Of a stretch of DNA of 5,376 nucleotides, positions 1 through 4,976 are shown piece by piece. The position numbers were made by a program, and so were the translations under genes. The stretch is from assembly GCA_030673005.1 (NCBI GenBank), contig DAOVFI010000187.1, positions 1 through 5,376 of the forward strand, read 5' to 3'. Position 1 is the first letter of the stretch. Every line of letters begins with the position of its first letter. The notes beneath the pieces were generated by a model. That model saw nothing but the letters and a program-made list of their open reading frames with translations, was not told the DNA's origin and made no database searches. This stretch comes from Planctomycetales bacterium (GTDB lineage: Bacteria > Planctomycetota > Phycisphaerae > SM23-33).

Positions 1-13
1 GCGTTACGAAGGA

Positions 14-1339
14 ATGTCTAAACCACAGCATACCGAGACGACTGGCCGGCGCGAGCGGGCGCTGCTTGTCGGCGTGATCCTGCCGGACAGCGACGCCGAC
101 GCCCGTGATCCGCTGGACGAGTTGCGATCGCTGGTAAAAACAGCCGGCGCGAAGGTCGTCGATGAGATGATCGCCCGTCGCGGTTCGGTCCATCCTGGTC
201 TGTACGTCGGGACGGGCAAGGCCGAGGAAATCGCCGAACGCGCCGCCGATTGCGCCGCCGACATTGTCGTCTTCGACGCCGACCTGTCGCCGGCGCAGAT
301 TCGCGACCTGGAGAAGATCATCGAACGGAAGGTGCTCGACCGTTCGGAGGTGATTCTGGACATTTTCGCCGCCCACGCCCGCACGCACGAGGCCAGGTTG
401 CAGGTGGAACTGGCGCAGCTGGAGTACACGTATCCGCGTCTGCGGCACATGTGGACGCATCTCGAGCGGGTCGCCGGCGGTGCGACCAGCGCAGCGGCCG
501 CCGTCGGCGGGATCGGGACGCGCGGGCCTGGCGAGAAGCAGATCGAGATCGACCGCCGACTGGTGCGCAAGCGCGTCGTCGAACTGAAACGCCGCATCGC
601 CGACATCGACAAGCGCCGGCAGCGAACCGTCGGCAGCAGGCGGGGGAATTTCCTTATCTGCCTGGTCGGATACACCAACGCCGGAAAGAGCACGCTGATG
701 AACCTCTTCACCGGCGCCGGCGTGGGCGTGGCCGACCAACTCTTCGCCACGCTGGAGACCAGGACGCGCCGCTGGAACCTCGGCGACGGGCAGAGAGTCC
801 TGCTGAGCGATACGGTCGGCTTCATCAGCCGGCTGCCGCACCACCTGGTCGCGAGTTTCCGCGCGACGCTGGAGGAGGTCATCGGCGCCGACCTGCTGCT
901 GCACGTCGCCGACGCCTCGCACCCGCGCGTCGTCCGGCAGATCGAGGCCGTCAACGCCGTCCTCGACGAACTTGGCTGCGGGGCAAAGGACCAGATGCTG
1001 CTGCTGAACAAGATCGACCGGATAACCGACCCGACCGTCCGGACGGTCCTGGTGAGAAAATACCCGCACGGGATTTTCGTATCAGCAGTTACCGGCGAGA
1101 ACGCCGCCGATGCGATCGGCGCGGTGCTGGAAAAATTTCAGGGCCGGCAGGTAAGCGTTACCATCGAGGCCGACTGCGCCAACGGCCTGCTGATGCAGTA
1201 CCTAGCGCGCCACACACGCCCCACCGGCAAAACCTATCACGGCTCCAGCGTCCGCCTCGAAGCCACCATCGGCGAAAAACACCTCGACGCACTACGCTCC
1301 TTCGGCGAAGACGTAAAAATAATGACGACGGACGAATGA
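14..1339 (+). CDS. hflX: HflX, ribosome-associated GTPase
   Basis: A 441-residue protein, close to the usual HflX length. HflX proteins bind the 50S subunit and use GTP to split stalled or idle 70S ribosomes, particularly under heat stress (family knowledge). The N-terminal HflX domain (about 16-190) includes the GLYVGTGKAEEI segment (62-73), LSPAQIRDLE (91-100) and the glycine-rich GGIGTRGPGEKQIEIDRR loop (165-182). A helical linker (about 183-210) leads into the G domain: G1 GYTNAGKST (219-227, K225, S226), switch-I region LFATLETRTR (243-252), G3 DTVGF (266-270), G4 NKID (332-335) and a G5-like VSAVTGE (356-362). All nucleotide-binding motifs are intact, so it should be active. The ATG at 14 has AAGGA directly against it with almost no spacer, and the frame is open to base 2, so a start upstream of the window is possible. 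It converges on the next gene with a 32-bp gap. Confidence 0.97.
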   Translation: MSKPQHTETTGRRERALLVGVILPDSDADARDPLDELRSLVKTAGAKVVDEMIARRGSVHPGLYVGTGKAEEIAERAADCAADIVVFDADLSPAQIRDLEKIIERKVLDRSEVILDIFAAHARTHEARLQVELAQLEYTYPRLRHMWTHLERVAGGATSAAAAVGGIGTRGPGEKQIEIDRRLVRKRVVELKRRIADIDKRRQRTVGSRRGNFLICLVGYTNAGKSTLMNLFTGAGVGVADQLFATLETRTRRWNLGDGQRVLLSDTVGFISRLPHHLVASFRATLEEVIGADLLLHVADASHPRVVRQIEAVNAVLDELGCGAKDQMLLLNKIDRITDPTVRTVLVRKYPHGIFVSAVTGENAADAIGAVLEKFQGRQVSVTIEADCANGLLMQYLARHTRPTGKTYHGSSVRLEATIGEKHLDALRSFGEDVKIMTTDE

Positions 1340-1371
1340 AAACAGCGTGACGGAAAACGTTATTCGTTGAC

Positions 1372-1764
1372 TCATGAAGCGACAGCCTCATGAATTTCGG
1401 TTTTGTACTTGCGCCTGTGAGGCGTCTTGGAACTAGGTTCGAAATCTTCAGGCCATTCCCCATGAACTCGCTTATGGGCAATTTCGTAGATTTCTCTCGG
1501 CAGGGGTTGGGCAGTTTCTGCCATTCGCTTAATTCTGGCCGGCGCTTCTCGGAAAACCGCGATGTCGCCTTCCTGATCCGCCAGGTCGAGAATCTGTCTG
1601 ATTGCCTTTAGCAAATCAGCGAGCGCATCTACAATACAGTCCCCGACGCCGATCTGATCGGTCTCAAGAGAATGAGCGACCCACTTGCCTTTGTCGCGTT
1701 CGCTGGCGTAGATAACACAAATGTCAACGAACTGCCTGGGCAGCTTCTTCGCCCGGGATGCCAT
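1372..1764 (-). CDS. HicB-like protein without a HicA partner
   Basis: A 130-residue soluble protein. Residues about 11-60 (FVDICVIYASERDKGKWVAHS, then the LETDQIGVGD turn and the DALADLLKAIRQIL helix) follow the beta-beta-alpha pattern of the HicB/UPF0150-like fold: beta strands, a 'W-V-A-H-S-L' strand, a 'GVGD' turn, then a helix. The rest (REAPARIKRMAETAQPLPRE, then IYEIAHKRVHGEWP) is a helical extension with a basic tail. Classical HicB antitoxins neutralise the mRNA-cleaving toxin HicA and often carry a C-terminal DNA-binding domain. Here no HicA-sized frame lies on either side and no ribbon-helix-helix or HTH is visible, so an antitoxin role is not supported and this is better called a HicB-fold protein of unknown function. 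The start is secured by AGGAG (1772-1776) seven bases upstream. It has its own promoter and is convergent with hflX. Confidence 0.85.
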   Translation of the reverse strand: MASRAKKLPRQFVDICVIYASERDKGKWVAHSLETDQIGVGDCIVDALADLLKAIRQILDLADQEGDIAVFREAPARIKRMAETAQPLPREIYEIAHKRVHGEWPEDFEPSSKTPHRRKYKTEIHEAVAS

Positions 1765-1781
1765 ACTTCTTCTCCTGGTCC

Positions 1782-1799
1782 GTTCTTTGAAAAAAGAAC
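1782..1799. repeat. Short inverted repeat in the HicB-like gene leader
   Basis: GTTCTT (1782-1787) and AAGAAC (1794-1799) form a 6-bp inverted repeat around an A-rich centre. It lies between the predicted transcription start (about 1807) and the AGGAG ribosome binding site of the HicB-like gene. It could be an operator half-site pair or a weak leader hairpin. AT-rich sequence makes chance occurrence quite possible. Confidence 0.35.
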
Positions 1800-1813
1800 T
1801 ATCGACTCAAGAT

Positions 1814-1842
1814 ATTATATCTTCCTGTTGCCATCTAACCAA
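1814..1842 (-). promoter_or_regulatory. Sigma-70-type promoter for the HicB-like gene
   Basis: Read on the - strand, TTGGTT (1837-1842) is followed after exactly 17 bases by a perfect TATAAT (1814-1819). The expected start point is near 1807, giving a leader of about 43 nt before the ATG at 1764. The surrounding stretch (about 1785-1920) is noticeably AT-rich compared with the coding sequence. The -35 box matches consensus only at TTG; the -10 box and spacing are ideal. This implies the HicB-like gene is transcribed independently of the genes upstream. Confidence 0.7.
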
Positions 1843-1900
1843 CGGAAACTGATCCATTTATCGGTATCGCCAAAAAATCTTGAGTTTCCGCCATTTACAA

Positions 1901-1917
1901 GAGGATTAGTTATCCTC
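1901..1917 (-). terminator. Possible hairpin terminator after the holin-like gene
   Basis: GAGGAT (1901-1906) and ATCCTC (1912-1917) make a 6-bp perfect stem with a 5-nt loop, 37 bases beyond the stop of the 74-residue holin-like gene on the - strand. The following - strand bases contain only a short T run, so this is weak as a classical intrinsic terminator. Its position, between that gene and the separate promoter of the HicB-like gene, is the main support. Confidence 0.35.
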
Positions 1918-1953
1918 AACTGTCGTTCATTTTCGTGGTTTGCCTGTAATGCT

Positions 1954-2178
1954 TCAGGGGCGTTTTTCCGTCATTTTCGCATTCGCGTCCACGCTCGCTT
2001 CGATTTTTCCGTATCCCAGTGCCGCCAGGAGCATTATTGCCAGTGCGGCGATGCGTACGGCGGCGGTCTGGAAGGTTGATTCGTGCTCGGGCCGGAACAG
2101 CGCCGCGACGGCGGCGACCTGGACGGCAAAAGCAGTCAGAAACTTCCTCGATGAAATTCGCTGTAAGAATGATCGCAT
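1954..2178 (-). CDS. Small two-TM membrane protein, holin-like
   Basis: A 74-residue protein with two hydrophobic segments (about 12-28, KFLTAFAVQVAAVAALF; about 38-57, rich in A, L, I and M) joined by a short charged turn containing RPEHES. The N-terminus is basic (MRSFLQRISSRK) and the tail is polar and charged. Two short TM helices in a hairpin, both ends charged, and a length under 100 residues fit class II phage holins, which form the inner-membrane lesion that triggers lysis. The 'SRKF' entry into TM1 is common in small phage membrane proteins. Start: AAAGGAGA (2184-2191) ends five bases before the ATG. It is downstream, on the same strand, of the three-gene overlapping unit but separated from it by a 131-bp repeat. 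No endolysin adjoins it, so a generic small membrane protein remains possible. Confidence 0.75.
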   Translation of the reverse strand: MRSFLQRISSRKFLTAFAVQVAAVAALFRPEHESTFQTAAVRIAALAIMLLAALGYGKIEASVDANAKMTEKRP

Positions 2179-2272
2179 TGTGTTCTCCTTTCGATTTGTC
2201 GTTTCGCGCAGGGACGGAACAGAAAACCCGTCGCACGCGGCTCAAATAATTCTCTGTCAAACCTCATTTGAT

Positions 2273-2403
2273 GGGTGGCACGGTCAAGCCGGAGCGAAGC
2301 GCCTGCCTGCCGGTAGGCAGGAAGGCTTGGCCGTGAGGACGCGCGACCACGGCCAAGCGAGTTCGAGGCCTGACGGCCTCAACCTCCCTTGACCGTGCCA
2401 CCC
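2273..2403. repeat. 131-bp structured repeat, copy 1 (REP/BIME-like)
   Basis: Bounded by a perfect 16-bp terminal inverted repeat, GGGTGGCACGGTCAAG (2273-2288) and its complement (2388-2403). Inside are three further stems: CCTGCCT/AGGCAGG (2302-2308, 2315-2321), GCTTGGCCGTG/CACGGCCAAGC (2325-2335, 2348-2358, 12-nt loop) and GAGGCC-TGAC-GGCCTC (2365-2380). The inner 11-mers differ from the terminal ones by a single base, so the element can be read as two adjacent hairpin modules, 2279-2335 and 2348-2397, each with its own small hairpin at the tip. No frame inside looks coding and no clear target duplication flanks it. It fills the gap between the 85-residue gene and the holin-like gene. A second copy lies at 3539-3669, same orientation. 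Confidence 0.93.
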
Positions 2404-2414
2404 CGGTCGCTGTC

Positions 2415-2672
2415 CTACAGTCCAAGGATGCCCGCCAATATCGGTCCTGCCAGATCGACCAGTTGCGTCAGCAGGTTCATGTCGTTCAGGTCGCGGTGGT
2501 AGGCCTCGATCGCCCGGCGGTATTGGTCGGACTGCCTCAGCGATTCGACCGCCCGGTCGGTCAGGCGTATGCGGTCGATCACGGACGCCAGCGACGGGTG
2601 CTCGTCGGCCCACTGGTCGAACCGCCGCTCAACGGCGGCGGCGACGATCTCTTTAATCCTCTCATCGTCCAT
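2415..2672 (-). CDS. Small helical protein of unknown function
   Basis: An 85-residue protein that I do not recognise. Residues 1-63 are charged and likely all helical, with repeated E/R/D positions (RIKEIVAAAVERRFDQW, then SLRQSDQYRRAIEAYHRDLN). The last 17 or so residues (QLVDLAGPILAGILGL) are hydrophobic and end at the C-terminus, resembling a membrane-touching amphipathic tail too short for a confident TM helix. The start at 2672 is well supported by AAAGGAGA (2680-2687) with a 7-nt spacer, and it overlaps the end of the lipoprotein gene by 11 bp (2662-2672), so translation is probably coupled. It is the last gene of the overlapping three-gene unit; the repeat begins 11 bp after its stop. 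Confidence 0.8.
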   Translation of the reverse strand: MDDERIKEIVAAAVERRFDQWADEHPSLASVIDRIRLTDRAVESLRQSDQYRRAIEAYHRDLNDMNLLTQLVDLAGPILAGILGL

Positions 2673-3228
2673 TGGTAAATCTCCTTTGCAATGACATTAC
2701 GAACTGCCTGGCCCGCCCGGTCAGGGTCGAATGCTGAATGATCAGCATCCTGGCGAGGTCCAGCGCCTCGACGGCGGCTGAAAGGTTGTCCTGGTGCGTC
2801 GCGTGGGAGGCCTGGTTCCTGCGGCGTTGCCGGGCCAGTGCGTCGCGTGCGGCGGCGTAGCCCTTCCGGGCCGAGATCACCCACTCTGCCGTCAGCGGGA
2901 TCGGCTTTCCGGTCGAGTCGGTGATCCCGCCGGCGGCGATAAGTTTCACGTCGGCGTCGAAGGCGGCGTCCAGCGATGCCGACTGACCGTCCAGGCGACT
3001 CAAAGTCTCGGCGTGGCGGTCACGCTCGTAGGCGGATGCGTCGGAGATCGCCTTCTGCGCCACTGAGACCAGTTCCAGCGTCGCCGGCGGCGCCCCGCAT
3101 CCGGACGTCGTAACAATGACCGCCAGTGCCGCAAGGACGCACAGTGCGACCCCGCAGGACTCGCTAAACGAAACCGCGGCGCGTAATCGTGAACGGTCAT
3201 TTAGTGTTCGACTACATTTTTCTTCCAT
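2662..3228 (-). CDS. Predicted lipoprotein, helical, unknown function
   Basis: A 188-residue protein with a long basic n-region (1-25), a hydrophobic core (26-39, GVALCVLAALAVIV) and the lipobox T-S-G-C with Cys44 as the lipidated residue. The residue after Cys is Gly, not Asp, so by the E. coli Lol rule an outer-membrane location is more likely than inner-membrane retention. The mature part (about 145 residues) is rich in A, R, D, Q and S, probably mostly helical, with a central segment containing DSTGKPIPLTAEW (104-116) and a basic end. Start at 3228: AGGAG (3236-3240) seven bases upstream. The gene begins inside the end of the 92-residue gene (17-bp overlap) and ends inside the start of the 85-residue gene. 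Placement beside small membrane proteins suggests an envelope or lysis role such as a spanin-like lipoprotein, but it is longer than typical o-spanins and not proline-rich. Confidence 0.85.
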   Translation of the reverse strand: MEEKCSRTLNDRSRLRAAVSFSESCGVALCVLAALAVIVTTSGCGAPPATLELVSVAQKAISDASAYERDRHAETLSRLDGQSASLDAAFDADVKLIAAGGITDSTGKPIPLTAEWVISARKGYAAARDALARQRRRNQASHATHQDNLSAAVEALDLARMLIIQHSTLTGRARQFVMSLQRRFTNGR

Positions 3229-3490
3229 TTCGCATCTCCTCTCTGATGTCCGTCAGCGTCTGGCGGACGAATTGTTGTGTCTCGGCGAAGCGGGTCATCG
3301 CGGCGGTGTTGTGCTCGACGACCTCGACGAGTTTTCCCAACCGCTGCTCGTCGCGGACGATCCTGCCGTGGGCTTCGGTGAGTTGCTCCTCGCGGAGCCG
3401 GCTGTTGCGACGCTCCCAGAGCCACATCGAACCCATCAGACCCGCGACGCCGAAACTCGCCAGGTTCCCGATTACAGTCGGATAAAACAT
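3212..3490 (-). CDS. One-TM plus coiled-coil protein, holin-like
   Basis: A 92-residue protein with one N-terminal hydrophobic segment (about 5-24, TVIGNLASFGVAGLMGSMWL) followed by a long charged helix (26-90) with heptad-like spacing of L, V and I (RLREEQ, RIVRDEQRLGKLVEVVEH, FVRQTLTDIREEM). This layout resembles small phage proteins such as the BhlA/XhlA type, which pair a TM helix with a coiled coil and assist lysis. The cluster just after the TM (ERRNSRLR) is strongly basic, so the positive-inside rule predicts a cytoplasmic coiled coil; this argues against an i-spanin, whose coil must face the periplasm. Start: GGAG (3498-3501) seven bases upstream of the ATG. It opens the overlapping three-gene unit, with the second repeat copy 48 bp upstream. 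Confidence 0.82.
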   Translation of the reverse strand: MFYPTVIGNLASFGVAGLMGSMWLWERRNSRLREEQLTEAHGRIVRDEQRLGKLVEVVEHNTAAMTRFAETQQFVRQTLTDIREEMRNGRKM

Positions 3491-3538
3491 CGCTTTTCTC
3501 CTTATTCAAAGACATCCCACAGGTGGCGCTTCTCAAAT

Positions 3539-3669
3539 GGGTGGCACGGTCAAGCCGGAGCGCAGCGCCTGCCTGCCGGTAGGCAGGGAGGCTTGGCCGT
3601 GATGACTCGCAACCACGGCCAAGCGATGTCGAGGCCTGACGGCCTCAACCTCGCTTGACCGTGCCACCC
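3539..3669. repeat. 131-bp structured repeat, copy 2 (REP/BIME-like)
   Basis: Same length and orientation as copy 1, differing at 8 of 131 positions. The terminal inverted repeat is 17 bp here (3539-3555 and 3653-3669), because the base that breaks pair 17 in copy 1 is G in this copy. All three internal stems are unchanged; three of the eight differences fall in the 12-nt loop of the central hairpin. Stem conservation with loop drift suggests that the folded form matters. It lies in the gap between the 345-residue gene and the 92-residue gene, next to a ribosome binding site that has no proper start codon. Confidence 0.93.
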
Positions 3670-3697
3670 GTTCTGTCGAATTTTCTGTGATGAAGCA

Positions 3698-3709
3698 GTG
3701 TTCTCCTTT
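3698..3709 (-). promoter_or_regulatory. Orphan ribosome binding site
   Basis: Directly after the stop codon of the 345-residue gene the - strand reads AAAGGAGAACAC, identical over all 12 bases to the leader of the holin-like gene (2180-2191). There an ATG follows one base later; here TGCTTC follows, with no ATG, GTG or TTG at a usable distance. Only a CTG (3696-3698) could serve, and it would encode about 17 residues, ending inside the repeat. This looks like the remains of a gene start lost when the repeat arrived or by a deletion. Confidence 0.6.
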
Positions 3710-4747
3710 TCAGTTCGGCGGCGTGTCCAGGTCGAACTCGATAGTCAATTCGCCGGAAATTCCGATGGTTTCCGGTCCCGTATCGCTGCGGCGGACGAGA
3801 AAATTCTGCTCGGACCCGTCGATCATCGCCTGAACGGCGTTCGTCAGCGCGGCGTTCGAGAGTTGTCCGGCGACGTTGGCGGTAAGGTTCATCACGCCGA
3901 TGTAATTCGCGTCTCCGGCGCCGGAGCCGCCGGGGCTTGCCCAGGGTGTCGAGGCGCTCGGGTCGTACTCGTTCCACGTCGGCGGGTCGGCAAAATCAAT
4001 CGTGCGGAGGCAGTGGTAGATCCAGACCTGGCAGGTCGTATCGGCGGTCAGTTCGATCTTCGTTGTCGAGCGGGTGGTAACGTTCGTCAGGCCCCGCGGG
4101 GGCGAATCGGTCGTTCGCGCCAGGACGAAGCCGACGCTGCGAAGTTCGTCTGTGCCGTTGTTGGCGACCGAATCGCCTATCCAGGACGTGTTGGGCATCA
4201 TCGAAAATATCCCGCCGGGCAAGTAGATCGGCAGTCGCCAGCGTCCGCGTCGGGTCCATTCGACGGCCTGGCGGAGTTCGTTGAATTGCACTGCGCGGAT
4301 GGCCGATTGTCCGCCGGTGAGCGCCGGGTCGGTCCAGTCGCTGCCGCCGTTGAGTTTGGCGAAGAGTCCCACCTCGCCGCCGCCGACGTTCGCGGCGACG
4401 AGAATCTTGTTCTCGTCTGCGCCGGCGACGGGCCAGAGCCAGTCCATCCCCGCCGGCGTAGCCGGACTTCCGCCAAGCCCGCCGGTTGCCGGTTCGAGTA
4501 TGTCGTCGGCAATCGCGTCGCGGAAGTTTTTGAACGGCGGCGGCGACTGGTTCGCTATGGTCGCGGCGCGGACCGTCTTGCCCGGACCGATCTGCGACGA
4601 AAAATCCTGCCCGACCAGATACACCAGCCGGCGTCTGCGGTTGACGGCGTCGGCTTGTTCAGCCGCATCGTCGTCGCGGACGAAGTGCGCGCCGGCGTCG
4701 AGCCGACCTTGTGCGTTCGCGTTTGTCCACGTGGGCGTGTAGGTCAT
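3710..4747 (-). CDS. Secreted/structural protein with DNRLRE-like C-terminal domain
   Basis: A 345-residue protein with no signal peptide or TM segment. Residues 1-200 are unrecognised, with recurring 'F..FRDAI/FNELRQAVEW' helices (72-80, 155-164) and an aromatic MDWLWP (101-106). From about 205 to 340 the pattern resembles the DNRLRE-type beta-sandwich found on bacterial surface and secreted proteins: a strand pair TKIELTADTTCQVWIYHCLR (229-248), the TWNEYD motif (257-262), W269, the PGGSGAGD loop (272-279), LTNAVQAMIDG (301-311), FLVRR (316-320) and a closing ELTIEFDL strand (333-340). This suggests a phage fibre, baseplate or adhesin-type protein that presents a binding domain. The start at 4747 has only a weak GGGA about 13 bases upstream, so the start is less certain than for its neighbours. 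The same strand carries the lysis-like genes downstream. Confidence 0.82.
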   Translation of the reverse strand: MTYTPTWTNANAQGRLDAGAHFVRDDDAAEQADAVNRRRRLVYLVGQDFSSQIGPGKTVRAATIANQSPPPFKNFRDAIADDILEPATGGLGGSPATPAGMDWLWPVAGADENKILVAANVGGGEVGLFAKLNGGSDWTDPALTGGQSAIRAVQFNELRQAVEWTRRGRWRLPIYLPGGIFSMMPNTSWIGDSVANNGTDELRSVGFVLARTTDSPPRGLTNVTTRSTTKIELTADTTCQVWIYHCLRTIDFADPPTWNEYDPSASTPWASPGGSGAGDANYIGVMNLTANVAGQLSNAALTNAVQAMIDGSEQNFLVRRSDTGPETIGISGELTIEFDLDTPPN

Positions 4748-4795
4748 CGGTTTGAGCAGTTCCCGTTAACAGATAAGGTCCGGACGCAGCCGAGC

Positions 4796-4816
4796 GAAAA
4801 TAGCGGGATTTCCCGC
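4796..4816 (-). terminator. Intrinsic terminator-like hairpin
   Basis: On the - strand, GCGGG-AAAT-CCCGC (4803-4816) is a 5-bp GC-only stem with a 4-nt loop followed by TATTTTC. It lies about 160 bp past the stop of the partial upstream gene and about 50 bp before the 345-residue gene, so it could end transcripts from the right and separate the two genes. The stem is short. Confidence 0.45.
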
Positions 4817-4842
4817 CTTCGCCAGGCTACGTCGTGGCAAGC

Positions 4843-4920
4843 GGGGATTACGGGATTACAGGGATTTTCTATTAATTTTTTCCCCATAATCCCGTAATCC
4901 TTATAATCCTGCTATATAGC
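4843..4920. repeat. GGGATTAC-based inverted repeat and adjacent palindrome
   Basis: A perfect 14-bp inverted repeat: GGATTACGGGATTA (4845-4858) and its complement (4887-4900), with a 28-nt AT-rich loop. The left arm itself holds three near-tandem GGGATTAC/GGGATT units (4844-4866) and the right arm holds related units in reverse complement (to about 4910), so the arms can pair in more than one register. A perfect 10-bp palindrome, GCTATATAGC, follows at 4911-4920. The whole sits in the 229-bp gap 4748-4976 between two - strand genes, in which I see no coding frame. A transcript hairpin, a protein-binding array or a small repeat family member are all possible. Confidence 0.75.
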
Positions 4921-4976
4921 TTCCGTATCCCCAGCGACCTTCGATTTTTCACAATACTGTCCATTCTTTTTTGAAA

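Noticed and set aside
4..1011. A 335-codon - strand frame opposite hflX
   Set aside because: Serine/arginine-rich antisense shadow of hflX with no motif.
250..1350. A long + strand frame inside hflX
   Set aside because: Arginine- and alanine-heavy translation in another frame of hflX, whose own frame contains every GTPase motif.
1350..1394. Weak hairpin AACG/CGTT and repeated CTCATGAA near the hflX/HicB-like junction
   Set aside because: The stem is only 4 bp and the repeated CTCATGAA (1371-1378, 1387-1394) partly lies within coding sequence; insufficient for a terminator or an attachment site.
2255..2260. A perfect TTGACA on the - strand upstream of the holin-like gene
   Set aside because: No plausible -10 box lies 15-19 bases downstream; the sequence there is GC-rich.
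2273..2403. tRNA or CRISPR explanation for the repeat, given the cloverleaf fold and a GTTCGA motif in copy 1
   Set aside because: The element is 131 nt, lacks anticodon and acceptor features, and GTTCGA is not kept in copy 2. Two copies 1.27 kb apart with terminal inverted repeats are not a CRISPR array.
3116..3658. A 180-codon + strand frame
   Set aside because: It crosses two supported - strand genes and almost all of repeat copy 2; there is no ribosome binding site in its favour.
3698..4897. A 399-codon open frame on the + strand
   Set aside because: It is antisense to the 345-residue gene, runs across the intergenic hairpins, is rich in R, G and V with no recognisable motif, and is explained by high GC. 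The - strand reading has DNRLRE-like features.
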